Made by a program: the position numbers and the translations under genes. The notes beneath the pieces are model-generated. The model worked only from the letters and a program-made list of their open reading frames with translations, had not been told where the DNA came from and searched no databases. From the NCBI GenBank assembly GCA_026874595.1, contig CM049309.1:13504576-13568575 (forward strand): a stretch of DNA of 64,000 bases. The letters are read 5' to 3'. Source of the stretch: Sipunculus nudus (lineage: Eukaryota; Annelida; Sipuncula; Golfingiida; Sipunculidae). Position 1 is the stretch's first letter; every line of letters begins with the position of its first letter. This document shows, piece by piece, positions 25,141 through 38,429 of this stretch.

Positions 25141-26566
25141 TGGAATAATGAACCAGGTCATGTCATAAGCTATAAATCCAAGTGATAAGGGGTGCAGGTT
25201 AAGTAAACAATTGGATAAAAAAAGGATCTGTTTCTGGGGGTGATGTTAATCTTGATCAGGGTCTGTAAGGATGGATGGATCCCATGTACTGATGGTAAGA
25301 ATTGTGATACCGTAACCAGGGGCAGTGAGATTAACTAGTGTACTTATAGTGAGAATACTGTAAAAAAAATTTTGTTTCAAGCTTAAGCACTTCAGTACAG
25401 ATGATATTGATAAGCAAAGCTGGTACATTTTACTGTGAAATACGCTGTCATTGCTTTGATGTTCATATTATTATCATTTCCATGCATAAAAACTCAGACT
25501 TCTGTGATAACACAACATCTCTTATCATACTGTTATCGGCATGCCTGTCATACATACGGAGCAATATATAATCCAAAGGCTTATTCTCTAAAAAAAAATA
25601 AAAAAAGAAACATTTATTAGTGGTCCGTTGACACAAAGGTTTCAGGAAGTTGCACAGACATGAAATACTTAAGCTATATTAACAGAAGGCAGGAACATGT
25701 AAAAAACATGGGCGGTTTTCCATAAACACACAGTGGTGTTGTTTGAAATGAACTATCAGAGAGTTATTTTAGCGTCATCATCAGGATAAGAGAGAATACA
25801 CAGTGTACGGGAGTTATAATACAGCGCTGATGAGTCACCGCTACCTGCTTCGCTGGGCTGTTTCTTTGGCTGCACCAGCTGTCAGACAGGGCCTCTGCTG
25901 GTGTCTGCAGCCTTCCATGATCCAGGGAGTGTTATTGATCTTTCTGCAGCGGCCTTGGAGTCTGAGTCCTTTTCCTTCTTCATCCCCATCTTATCTTGAA
26001 CTGGTTTCACACATGACCTCTCTAAACAGATAAGGAAATATAGCCCAGATTATCTGATAAGTTTACTGATGTATATGTGTGTTGATATAATTTTGTGTAA
26101 GATATAAGTCCAATATCTTGCTTGTGTCAGAGTCATTAATTGCATGCCCTTGCAAACATGAGTAAAATAATTACCTAATAAAAACCCTCTTGTGTTGAAC
26201 CTTAGATGTGTGGATTTTTTGTGACTGCCTTTGATACAGCACAGTTTTAATGTATACGTATATTCTTATTTTAAATAAATTTATTGAATAGTGAAATTTA
26301 TATTTTATTATTTACTTTTCCAATTTTTATTATACAATTCTTATTGTTTTGGAATCATGTTCAAGGCTAGATTTTACAAAAGATTAACACTATTATAAAG
26401 GCAAAAATTCAGTAACAATTAATAATTAGCTGTTAACAAGCTTGTCACTTGTGGGCCAGTTATCTGATATGACATTAGTGTTGTTTCATATGATCTTCAG
26501 AACTCCTTACATGTATGTTGCAGCCTTCTCAGATTTTTCTGTGCCTTCATATTAGACACACCAGCA
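25141..26566. other. Intron A, no gene
   Basis: AT-rich apart from a complex patch at 25790-26035 that has no credible coding signature. Confidence 0.5.
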
Positions 26567-26850
26567 GGATACCCATGATTTCGACATGTGGCCTGTGACA
26601 TCAGATTTTTAGTGTGCACACAAAATGGCACCTATATTGGCAGTTTCCCCAAAACTGGGAGAAATAAACCTCTCAAGATTTGATAAGGATATGGGGATGC
26701 GACACTAAAGTACTTTGAGGACAATGTGCAGGCAAGAATTTATCTTGGAGAGATTTTGGTGGCTAGATGACATGTATCAATAAAGTTTAGAGTGAAATAA
26801 CGTTTTTTATAATCATGCCTAAATCTTCATATTCTAGTAGGATTGCTGGA
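26567..26850. repeat. Diverged relative of the ATACCCTTAATT element
   Basis: Shares in order with 12769-13046: GGATACCCATGATTT, TGTGACATCAG, AAAATGGCACC, ATAAGG...ATG, GATTTTGGTGGC and TCTAGTAGGAT. The right inverted end is not recognisable. It is older than the copy at 12769. Confidence 0.6.
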
Positions 26851-27076
26851 ACCCCAAGTTTTTTGGCTGTAGGGAAGAGGTGACCATATTAAAGGAATGT
26901 TTGTAAGGAAAGGGTTCCTACAGGTATACATGTGCCAGGAGTGTGGTGTGGTTAAGGCAATGGACTTATCAGACCGCTCTGTAGGCCTACACCAAGACTT
27001 CCAGCCAAAATCTTAACCACAAGGAGGTGCCCTCTCCACCCATAAGTTTTAGGTACTGGTCATAGGTAATGGCAAC

Positions 27077-27125
<49 letters not shown>

Positions 27126-28955
27126 TATAGGTAAATACTTAATATACTTAATTTCTCTTTATATCTCTTTCTCTCTTTCACTTACACACAAACCCACATG
27201 CTCAGAGGAGACATGCACCCAGACATAAATCCAAGTTGATAATTATGTGATGCTGTAAGGCCTTTTATTATTTTCATATGCTTGACATGTGGAAGTCGAA
27301 TGTTGAGAGGTATAAAGCGGTATGACTCACAGTTGTTACTGAAAACAAAACATAAGTAAAAAAACACCTAATACCTCAGAGCTACAGTTAGTGCATCGCA
27401 GACAGTGTGCTGATGCCTAGGGGAAACTGGGGGTCAAGTAAATAGATGAGACATGTGGCGGGAGGGTGGTCACCATCAGTGGGGTCCCTACCTCTTGACC
27501 TCAGATGACCAGTGTCCACAAGCAGTAACATTATCACTGCATGCTGTTATGACAGCTTTAGCCAGCAAGACCCAGTGGTCCCCAGATCTTTATCAAAGGA
27601 CTGCCAGTGCTGTTTGATGTTGAATGCTTGTTACTGCTCATCCCCTGTGGAGGGAGCCAGCAGCCCCTTAATGAGATGTACAACAGCAATGCATCCACTA
27701 TCATTTATATAATTAGTCTGAATTTCGCACATATGCCTTGACTTAAAGTGGCTATTGTGTCCCTCTAAAGCTGCACATCTTTGTAATTCTCTGTAACTTG
27801 GTTTGAATGTGATGACTTGTCCGCCTACACCATCTGCGATAACAATATTTTTTTATTATTACCACATCCGGTGCCTTTGAGAAATCTGAATCAGCAAACT
27901 TTTTTTTACTCAGAAGTGTGCCAACAGTGCTAAGTCAGCACTACATGAGGTGATCTAATAATATCTTTAACTGAGCTGTCTCTTATTTTTATTTTTTTTT
28001 TGGTCTTTTCCTCTCCACTGCTTATTTTACTTATTAGTGTATTTTATGAGTCAGTTGTCTAGAGAGTTTCATTTGCTTTGGAATTTAAATGATGAGCAAT
28101 GTGAACTAAGTCATCACTTACGCATACCATGTTTGGTAACTAGAGAACAGGAAATGTTTGTCTCAAGATTATTTGATAAAGGTATTTAGTGCATGGCTGG
28201 AACTATCAATCCAAACAGAGAGGGAGGTTAATTTTTAAAAAATTGTTATCTTTAAAACTTGGGGATTTTCAAGAAGAGAATAATAATTATCATAAACTTT
28301 AAATAGATGATCACTGGTTTTATAGCTTTCTTGCTAGTTTTCTTCTGTTCAGTGCATTTAGACATCTCTGCTATGAAAAAAAGTTGAAGTTTCATCCATC
28401 TCAGCATTCTCCATTGTATTGTTCTGTAGACCCATTATTCACTAGTTTAATTTTTTATGCTAAACTCTCTATATGGTCATCAGATCTAAAATATTTAAAT
28501 GTCTGTTAAATCAATGTATTCTATTTAATGCATGATCACCCATGATCTGTGGTAAAATATCTTTAATTAAGCTAATATTTACATATATAGACTGTATATG
28601 GTGTAGTGCCAGTATATGATATATCGTCACCTGTTTAATATCAATACACTAATATTCTTCACTGTAATATTCTCCAGACAAATACTTTCTGGTGAAGTAA
28701 TCATTAGAATAATATTCTTTTTGGACTTATATTCTGTAGTTTATTGTCATTTTATACCAGTAATCTCTGGTTATATCCTTTCTCTTGGGAAAATATTCTC
28801 CATAATAATATCTGGTTTGTTTCCCCTTAAACTTACACAAATGTAATTTGATTTGAGTTTTCTTTTGTATGCTACACTGAGTTTTCTTAATATTCTCTGA
28901 GCAAAATTCTCATGTTAATAAGTACTACATTTTCATTTTTCTTAATATCCTTTTG
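26851..28955. other. Intron A, no gene
   Basis: Holds the (TA)n run noted separately, a GC-richer patch at 27380-27700, and AT-rich degenerate TAATATTCT repeats at 28600-28955. Confidence 0.5.
27080..27129. repeat. (TA)n microsatellite
   Basis: A pure AT dinucleotide run of about 40 bp followed by CATATATATAG. Confidence 0.95.
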
Positions 28956-29114
28956 AGCAGTATTCTCACGTTAATAATCTTTAGCACAGTACATGTTAAT
29001 GTTGTATAAGCTTGCAGGTTATTTAAGCCATGTCTAGCAATATTCTCACGTTAATAATCTTTAGCACAGTACATGTTAATGTTGTATAAGCTTGCAGGTT
29101 ATTTAAGCCATGTC
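28956..29114 (+). repeat. 80-bp tandem duplication, near-identical
   Basis: Two head-to-tail copies (28956-29035 and 29036-29114) beginning AGCA(G/A)TATTCTCACG. I see essentially one mismatch, which implies a recent duplication. Upstream, 28600-28955 has looser TAATATTCT-containing repeats in the same style. Confidence 0.95.
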
Positions 29115-29679
29115 CTGGTGAACAAACCTTACTGGACTAAGTGAAGTATTATAGTTGCCACATCTGTGATAGCGTATTTCCTGTCCGCTGGTAAGGTATG
29201 TGTTTGGGTGTGAGGACATATATGTCACAACATTTTCCCCAAAAATGACACAGATGCTACGAATACATTATTGGTGTCCCCACTGCCCTTGTTCAACCCT
29301 AACTGCCATTACCTACAAATTTGTAGCCAGTCTGGTCAATTAATATAAGTAAAACAGTCTGGTCATGAATGTTCTACACATGAACATATGCATACATATA
29401 TATTTATGCATACCCACTGTCATGTATATGTATGTATATGTTGTATCATTTGGTGATGTATATGTATTTAACCATAGATCAAGCATAGTCTTGCACTTTT
29501 TATGCCCCGTATATAGTCTATTAACAAGATAGTTAATGGACTGTTACATACCACAAAGTTGACATGAAGAATTACCAGAATATATAAATTAACTGTGGTT
29601 CTGTCAGTTTAGTCTGTTAATTTATCTGGCACAAGTATTTTTTTATATTTTTCATTTGGATAAAAAAGTAACCAAAAAA

Positions 29680-29905
29680 ACTAGAGAGCACTCTGTAGAG
29701 CACATACCTCAACTGAGGTGAAATAAGCTAACTTACTTCATAGGTCAGTCCCTTTCCCTCGATTCTGACCAGAACTTAATTGCTTAAATCCCAGCATTGC
29801 ACATTATTTTCAAGGATAACAGTTCAGTGTATTTTGCATAATTTTGCAGACAGACAAACAAACAGACACAGGAAAAAAGCACAACCTTTCTTGTTGGAGG
29901 TGATA
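29680..29905. mobile_element. Retroelement 3'-end-like repeat, copy 1
   Basis: Contains AGAGCACATACCTC, then a CCAGAACTTAATTG block, then CAGACAAACAAACAGACACA and TTGGAGGTGATAA. This order of a 'GCATACCTC' start, an ACAAACAAACAGACA tail and a GGAGGT end recurs at 44185. In many invertebrates such sequences are 3' ends of RTE-type LINEs or the SINEs that use them. That attribution is from general knowledge. Confidence 0.5.
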
Positions 29906-32900
29906 ATTTACCTTACAAGCTATGCTCCGTAAGTGCACAGACTGAGTTCTCACTAGTGTGGGAGCTTGGGTTTTAAATCCTTGACTGCATGATTGCATCA
30001 CTGCAGACTGCATGACTGTCCTGAGAAGTTTTCTGTTAGTTATCATTATCATGGATATTGTCCCTTGAATAATAAAGTTCTCTTAAAACTGGGTGGTTTT
30101 ATGGTCAAGTGGGTGGTCAAGTAGACACCTTAGGTACTGTCAACCAGGAGAGTGGCAGGTATTATAACCCAAGAGAAGGCAGACTTTTTAAAATAAGTTT
30201 TGGTACATCAGTCTAACAGTGGAGGCAATTTGCTCTCCACTGAGTGCTTTCTAATTGTTATTAATTTCTTACAAAGGTTCTGGCACCTTGTAACTCAAGG
30301 TTTCTGTAGGGCTTAGTCTGGACGTTCACTCAGTCTGAGTTCAACCAGATCAGCTGTCGCATCTATTACTTTGAGTCTGAGTGCGTCAGCCTTTCTCATT
30401 GGACTGTTCTGGATATTTGTGAAGGAGAAAACCAAGTGCAGACAGATCTCCCACATTAAAGTCACCTCAGAAACAAGTAGCGTGTCATCAACAGATGGAG
30501 GCTGGACAGATAAGGCAGGGGAGCTGGAGTATCAACCGGGACAGGCTCTCCCCATAAAAAATCTACACCTGGAAACACACACCCTTCCCCCCCCCCCAAA
30601 CACACACACACACATATTCTGCCTTCAACCCTTCCTCAAAAGAAACAAGAGAATAAGAAAAGAAAAATGCCTCCATAATCTCATTAATCAGAATGACATT
30701 ACAATATTGGAACTATGGTGACAGTAATAAAATATTTGATTCAAACTAAAGCCTGCTATACATGGAGAGACATACAACAAGCATGTACTGTGACATGTCA
30801 CGCAACAAGTTGCATTGTGTATGGCGGCCTTCATGCTTTCTGGATGTAGTTCATGACATGGTGGTGCTGGCTTGATGTCTTTGACCTGAGGGTTTATTTT
30901 ATAATATTTACAGTACCAGTTGTGACTAAAATCTATTCAATGCCTGTGATATGTTGTCCTTGATTCTGTTATTTCAGTAAACATCTAATGACCAAATGAT
31001 ATATTTTCTCAGATATTAAAGTAATTATTTTACTCAAATTCTTGAAAGGTATGGTGACTGTTATCCTATATGTATTTATTGCTGATTTCCTGATTCTGTT
31101 AATAAATTAAAAAATTCACTGACTTTGTAAAAAAAATATTTAAAAAACCGAAAGACAGCCAGTGTAGGAGCAGACCATATTCATAAAGGTGACTGGTGTG
31201 TCAAGTTGTGGCAGTGATTCAGCTTTAGGTGCAGCGTTTTCATCTTCAGATGCCCTTAAAGATCCATGGGTCTCTCTTGTATGTTTGAGGAAAGTCACTA
31301 AAGCAGACAGCTGAGGCAAATGGATCTTTCACTGAAGGACAGGGTCTTTGTAAAGGATTTATTTTGTCACACTGAGAACAGTTTACAGTACCAAGGATCT
31401 GCTGATGTTAACCCTCGCCTGCTTATATCAGGGATAGTATTTCAGGCAAGACTTAAGATGATACCAAGTATATGGTATACTTCATTATACAGTGTATATA
31501 TTATGGCTTTAATGTTCATGAGATGGGGAAGTAGGGTCCTTACGAGCCGCTACCAAGCACACCAGGGCTTGTTTAAACCATCAGACACCAGTAATGTGTA
31601 ACGTTGGACAGCTTACATATAAGATGTACTCTGTCATTCCTGCGGCAAATCAAAAGTGCCATCCCCTGAATGTGCTTAACGTCAGCTGTAGGATGGCTTT
31701 GCCATTATTGTACCAGAGTCATGTGACCTCCATTAAATTTTAGGTACACACATTTGCTCCCACCTGGTCAGGCTAATTAACTCCAAGTACACTAGGGCAA
31801 GGTCACTCACAAGGTCATGCAGGACTGTGTGAGAAACGGGAGTTCTGTTTGGAATTATAGAGTTACTGGGTACTCCTGGAACTGTGCGGGGTTACGGGAG
31901 CCTCCTGACTACGGTGTTGATATTGGTGTTTTGGGTCTCTGACCTTCCAGGTAACGGAGGAAGGATAGAGTTAGGTGGTCAGGAAGTGGAATGAGGGAGG
32001 GGTGACACTGGATCTGTGCTGCTGTATGATCCCGGGAAGTAAAACCTCTGACAGGCCAGCACCAAGTGGCTGATACAGCAGACACAGTTGCTGGTTTGGC
32101 TCAGGCAGTACCTGCAGCAGGGGTACAGTGGCTGCTAGTGTCCTTGATCTTCTTTAATGTCTTCTTTGAAAATACATACAACTGTCTACTGTTTAAATAT
32201 TGCTTAGCTTAGCAAAGGGTTGATGTTTAACTCTAAGTCCCTATAATGTATTTCTGTAACAGGCATCTTTATATGAAAAAAAAAAGGATTTTGGGATAGA
32301 AAATATTGCACAAATTTTTAAGTGCTTTGAAAAATTATGCAGGATAAAAACTGTGCTGCTTACCCCTCTATTCCTGTGTTAAATGTTTCTGCTGACAAGG
32401 TAAGATTAAAATCTAAGTTTGTCTGTACCCTTCCCCTCTCTCCTTATACATTAATATACCCACACACAGGGACAGAAGCTGCCCTACACAAAATCACCTT
32501 TCTCCAAAGGCAAGATGAGAAATACCTCACATCACATGGTCAGATGCCGTCTTTTAGAAAGCTCCCCTACCCTCATCCCCCACCCCACTTTGTTAAGTGA
32601 AGTTTCTTGTTACTTTTATTACTTTGTATGATACTTTTCAAATGTATCGGAGGAAATAAAGATTATCATCATCCATGGACTTGTGCCTCTAGCCCTCATA
32701 CAGCCCTCCCCCCCAACCACCACCAACCATCATGATTACAGGTTTCCTGGCCTACAACCACCTCTCCAGCTAGTGTAAAAAATGTAAGGATCACAAATCT
32801 AATTCCATAAAAATAATAAAACACTGTTCATTAATTTGGTTATTTATATTATCCCCTATTGTTACATTTGGTTTATAATTTTTTACAACCCATATTTAAT

Positions 32901-33589
32901 TTTTAGCTTTATTATTTTAACTCAAATAATGCTTGCATGTATAAGAATTTATAATTTATCACAACCTGTGTCTAATTATTACTTTTACACTCAGTTCCTT
33001 AAAATGTTATAATGTTTCAAGTGGGGAGAGATGTTTAAGTTGATACCTGGGTGTACAAAACCTCCGACCTGTTGTTTGTTCAGATGCATGTGGTGTAACA
33101 AGAGGAGACAGTTGATTTATCATAAGGATATAGGAATGTCTTTAACAGCATTCAGTAGATGTTAACACATTTATTAAGTGATGATGGACACAGGTCTGGG
33201 GCCTGCCCACAAGGAGCTCCGTCCTTGGGTCAAGTGATTTGCCTCTCCCACAAATGGATTAGACTTTTCCCATGCCTTGATCAGACTCCCCTCAAAGTGA
33301 CGTCTTTCATTGGTCAGCTGCTAGAGGTCACTAATTGCAGGGTTAAGGTCAGTTGATGGGCCACCACCAGGCTGACCAGTGATGTTAGAGTGACCACTGG
33401 GTGCTTTGCTGCCAGCCCTAGGAAGCTGCTGCCACTGGATGCTGTCCAGCCCTGTCATCAGACTGACAGGATTTATAACAGACTGTAATAGTGATAGGCT
33501 TTGCTGCTGCTGTAAGGACGGCTCAAATTCCATTAGATAATGTTCCATGTAAACATTAAAGTGGTAGTCATGTTGCCATCTAGAGGGTA
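29906..33589. other. Intron A, no supported gene
   Basis: Mixed AT-rich and GC-richer patches (31780-32150 and 33140-33540 are the most complex), plus a C-run followed by a CA run at 30586-30615. Short frames have no domain and no phase-compatible splice sites that I can defend. Confidence 0.45.
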
Positions 33590-33995
33590 GTCACTAGAGA
33601 GCAAAACACCTCCACCAAGGCTATACATTCAGAAAATTTAAGGGAATTCGCTACAGTAGTAAAGGTCTATTTGTGTTGGGATTTGAAAAGTAGCCACTGT
33701 TCTCGCAAGTGTCTAGGCTGTCCACTGGACCACTTCAGTAGGTTTGTAAAGGAATAATATGGGAGGGAAAGGAACAATCTGCAGCAATATATAAACTGTT
33801 GTACAAAAATGAATTAATAAGTCACCTTAGAGTTGCAACTTGATCCATATTCATGCAGGATCATAACTGGCTCTTTCTGATCCTAAGTATTAAAAGTTTG
33901 CTGGCAATCTTAAGAGTTATCCCTCTTACAGAAAGGAAAACAGATAAACAGAAATGCAGACAGTTTACAGCTCAAAGCATAACCCTCTTTAGTTA
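33590..33995. mobile_element. Retroelement 3'-end-like repeat, diverged copy
   Basis: AGAGAGCAAAACACCTCCAC at the left and ACAGATAAACAGAAATGCAG with GCATAACCCTC at the right echo the copies at 29680 and 44185. The middle is not clearly alignable by eye. Confidence 0.35.
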
Positions 33996-35734
33996 ATGTA
34001 ATTAAAACATTGAGTGTATATATCTATTAAATATCAGAATGCTTAGTCTGTGATATGATTACAGATAAAAGACCAGAATTACTTTGTCAGTTATAACTAT
34101 GTTGATAAAAAGATGAATTGTACATTAAAAGCCTCAAGAATCAAAGCAAGGTAAAGTACTGACCAAAGATGTGCACAACATCAGCTGGAATCAGGCCATT
34201 CTTTTATCATAGAACATGTATGACTTGTTATGTGGCCAGCTTTGAACTGTGTGGTTCTTCATCATTCTGTTATGACTGCTATTGAAAAAAAAATGCCAGC
34301 GTGCTTGGGCATGGCTTCAAGGAAGTTGTCCCTAGTATTATTGCCTGCTTAGAAAGTGTTTGATCTTTTACACTTGATGAATAAAAACTTGCTTTTTATT
34401 TTGGTTTCAAAGAGGTCTTCATTGGTGCCATATTTCATTAAATGTTCAAACAAAGCACCCTCCAAGTTAATTAAATCTATGTGATGTCACTGGTTCAAGA
34501 AAGTGTGGACCTTTGTAACATAGACAGAATTTGTCTATGTGTGTCTTGCATGCTTTTCCTGTGTGTTCTTACATTTATCTACATATTACTATACATTTAC
34601 ATTACAGTCAAAGTAGTTTAAGTCTAATGATAATTCCTTCCGCAAGAAGACGGAGGGCATGTTTACCCCCATGTTTGAATGTTTCATGTGGGGTCATGCA
34701 AAGCACCGTTAACATATTTTAAAGATTATAGATGGTTGTTTGAGGTTTTCATAACAGACCCAGTGTATATCTTTGATTTACAGGTGACATACCAGATCTA
34801 AAATTATATATAATTCTGTTCATTTGCCCTTCGACTTGCCTTCATCAATTGTGCCTCTCGTTCATAAAGGTTTTCAATTTTGAGATAATTTTTCTTTCAC
34901 AAATATCACAAAGTTGAAACCCTTGTGAACAAAACAGCAACTATAGTATATTAAAAAATTGTTTGCTCTCTCTTTGAATTGCTCATATTTGAGATGTGCT
35001 GAATTTTTTTGAGATTGTTATTTGTTTCACTGTTTCTGGCAACATTACTCCAACCTAGTCATTATCAATATGGCTGCAACTCATGGATGCATTGTGCCCT
35101 TTTTTTGCTTCAGGCTCATTGGTTTTTTTCCACAATTAATGGTTAATATGGTTCATATAAATCTAAAATGTATTTCTGAACATTTCTATAAATGCAGACC
35201 ATGCATGGTAAGAAAAAAAAAAAGAACCCAGAATGCACAACTCATCACACACATGTTTTAATTAAAAAAAACCCCAACAAATTGATTTTTATTCATCATC
35301 TGATAAAAATTAGTTAACTCTTCCTTACAACAAAGGTTAGGGTTAGTATGAAATTCTTCCGCTAGGTACGAGGACCGGAACTGGCTTTTCATTTAGCTAT
35401 AGGAAAGAAAAAAAAGTTACATCTACATCTGGATCCAAATGAACCCAAGCATTTAGAGAACTCTTCTTTTCCTCAAAACCAACCTCTCTACAGTAACATT
35501 TTAAATAACATTATACTCTGATGAACAATCAGCCAGTAAAACAACCAAACATAGGTGAAAGTATAATCTCCATTTCTTTTAGTGATAATATAATTTACAG
35601 GTCATGGTGTATTGAATGCCTGCCATTTTTGGGTTAAACCAACCAGCACAGGTTCATACTGTCCACCTAGTATCTAGGATTGCTGTCCAATATTATATAG
35701 TTTACTGTATGTGTGTGTATTTGTGTGTGCAGCG

Positions 35735-36000
35735 GACATTCATTTCCTGATTTAACACAGATGGCATTTCCTCGGCAGACATACACCTCTGGAGTACTGA
35801 GTCATAATGAATTGTCTGGAAACCGGAGCAGATTTAATCCAGGTCAGGCTCCTGATGAAACAATAAGTTACAGCATCTAATACTCAGATTCCATAACAAG
35901 GTTAAATAATATACCTGCTGATGGGGATGCGGGGAACCAATTCCAACCAGCCAGCTGTCACAGGAGATGCAATAACAGTCTTAACTGAGCTTCTTGCAAC
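35735..36000. promoter_or_regulatory. Candidate regulatory island in intron A
   Basis: Complex sequence with TGAGTCATAATGAATTG and GATTTAATCCAGGTCAGG, and no repeat match elsewhere in the window. It is distinct in texture from the neighbouring AT-rich DNA and non-coding by frame. Functional status is only inferred. Confidence 0.25.
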
Positions 36001-36639
36001 TGGTTCAGCACTGGTGCAGTAATAGTGTTTTTGTTTTTAATATAATCAACAGCAATTAGTGTTAGACACTTTGATTAACACTTATGAGAAATGGTGTATA
36101 GGTTCCGGTGGTGCTGGGATATATTACAAACAATACAGGGAGCATGACTTCAGTGTATTACGGTCACTGGGGGCGATCTTAAAAACAGAATGGGGTAGTA
36201 CCATGTGAACATCAAAGAGGGGCTTGGGCTGTGCGTCTTCTGCTCAGATCATTTACAGATGTCATCGACTAATCTGTGGCTGCAAGGGAGTCGTGTGTCA
36301 GCCCCTGCCTGTGCCACCAGTCCTTAATGAAAAACCTGACCTCAGAGACAGGCATAAAGATTTCAGGGCTCTGCAAGACAGGAAGTTGTGAATACTTGGC
36401 ATGTGCAGCTCTGTTATTAAAGGAGGGGGTCCACTGTTGTCTTTCCACTCAGCGTGTGTCCCTTGCCAGACCAGCTCTGCCAGTGCTGCAGTGGAGACTG
36501 CCAGCCAGAGCATGTGCTGTCTCAGTTCCAAACAACCCCTGTCCTGATGACCTCCTATCTCTGTTATGATTTATTGCCTAAAAAAAAATCCCCCACCTGG
36601 CTAATAGGACAACATCTGGGCAGAAATAAAAAGTAGATT

Positions 36640-37170
36640 TCCATTTTGAAGCGGATAAGTTTGCCATATGATATAACCCTTCCTGGAAGTTTGTTCCGCA
36701 TGTAAAGGAAAAAATTGTGTTCGGAAAGATTACAGGTTCAGCACTTTATAGATCTCAAGAACAGTGACTTGATTACGATCAGGTCTCCTGAAGGGCTTTT
36801 TTTTCATCCCACGTTCCTTGAGACCAACAAAGAGCAATTTGCTCCTCAGACGGAGTTTATGATAATCTGGTGACTCAAGGCCCCCTGTGGTTCCGCTTTC
36901 CTATCGGAGCTGTTAATTTTTGTGGGGCTCCCTGAAAGTGCTCACACTCCATGTGTAATGTATCAGTGGTATCAGCGCCTTGCATAAACGCGTGCCTCCG
37001 ATTTCAATTAGCACATAATGACTATCTCTTGCAGCCCCCCTACTGCACCCCATACTGCTCATTTGCACATGTGAAACTTGGCAAAATAAGCAATCAGCTT
37101 TGATGGTGGAGTTATATTCAAGAAATGATAGCTCCCGCCATAAGTCCTGATACAGACCAGTTTGTCACGC
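36640..37170. promoter_or_regulatory. Candidate regulatory island in intron A
   Basis: A stretch of complex, GC-richer DNA between AT-rich low-complexity flanks and with no sustained open frame. Recognisable factor-type motifs cluster here: TGATAATC (GATA-like), TGACTCA (AP-1) at 36871, TGTGGTT (RUNX) at 36886, TGCATAAA (POU-like), CAATTA near 37005 (homeodomain), ATTTGCA and the E-box CACATGTG near 37061-37073. Single short motifs mean little, and the case rests on clustering and composition. It could equally be unrecognised repeat DNA. Confidence 0.3.
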
Positions 37171-37719
37171 AGTTAAGTTTTGCTGTATTAGAAACACGTA
37201 AATTGTCCACTAAATGACGAGTTCGTTAATCTCCTGCTGTCAACACTGTCTCCTTCCTGTCAAGCCACACGAAGTCTGGAGCACTAATTACTTCCTAGAA
37301 AAAATTAAGAACTTTCTCAATCTCCGTTTTGACCCTCTTCTAGTTCCTCAAGTAAGTAAATATTTTGACCAGGTGTTAATTTATTTTATTTTTTTTTATG
37401 TCTGCCAAAGTTCACAGTCCATGCTTAATTACTCTTTAATTGTGTGTAATTAATAACAGATGTTCAAAGTTAAGTCAATGAGTTGGTGAACTGATTTGTG
37501 CCTTAAGTACTATATTTAAACACACATCTGAATGAGAATAGAGATTTTAAGCTCATAAAGTTAATTAATTTACTTTTATAGTTATATTTACCACTGCCAA
37601 AGGGCCAGGGTATATGCTCTATAAGACAATTGCTATTTTGAACAGTTATCTGAATTGTGTGGATGGTTGCCATTCTTGAGGTTTGGCCTCTGAATGGTTA
37701 AGGTTGTATACTAAAAAAG

Positions 37720-38110
37720 ACAACTACCAATTCAGACAAAATAGGCCCTTTAGAAAGATAGACAACTGCATATTTAACAGTTCAGACAAAATAGGCCCTA
37801 GAGAAAGGTAGACAACTCATGTTTAATAGTTTAGACAGTTGTACCCAGAAGAAAAATAGACAACTATGTGTTTAACATACTAGCATGTAAAAGTTTAAAC
37901 CATATTTGGGCCCTGGAGAAAGGTGATCGCTGTGTGGTCAACTGTTTAGACCAGCTGAACAATGGGTAAAGAAGACCAGAGTTTAATTAACAGTCTGGAC
38001 CAGTTTAGTTAAAGGTTTGGATAGTAGACTACTTTGTGGTTGACCTGCATTTTTTAACCACATGTGGCATGTACACTGTGTGGTTAACTCTTTGGACCAT
38101 GTAGAGGCTA
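37720..38110 (+). repeat. Degenerate ~60-bp tandem repeat
   Basis: Repeats of 'CAGACAAAATAGGCCCT..AGAAAG.TAGACAACT..TTTAACAGT' from about 37720. They are clear for three to four units and then decay into GTTTAGACC/GTTTGGACC remnants to about 38110. No open frame runs through it. Confidence 0.7.
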
Positions 38111-38429
38111 AGAGAGGAATTATCAATTTCATCCATAGTGACCTGACCAGACTGAACCACACTGTAGTCCTTGTAAAAAGTCAAGTACCATCAAAATTCA
38201 AGAGCCTAGTGAGGTCATGGCCATCTCTTGAGGACTAGGAGAGATCCTCCTCTCTGGCCAGTCATACTTGGAGATAAAAAACCACTAAGAATCTGGAAAC
38301 CTGTTGAGGTCAAAAGGGCACTGGAGACAGGGTAGATATAGCTGGAGTGTGTGAAAAGATTGATGTTTATGAAACCTCAAAGTCCTTTTAGAAAAGAGGA
38401 TCTTATTTGCTCACAGATGTTACCTGTAA

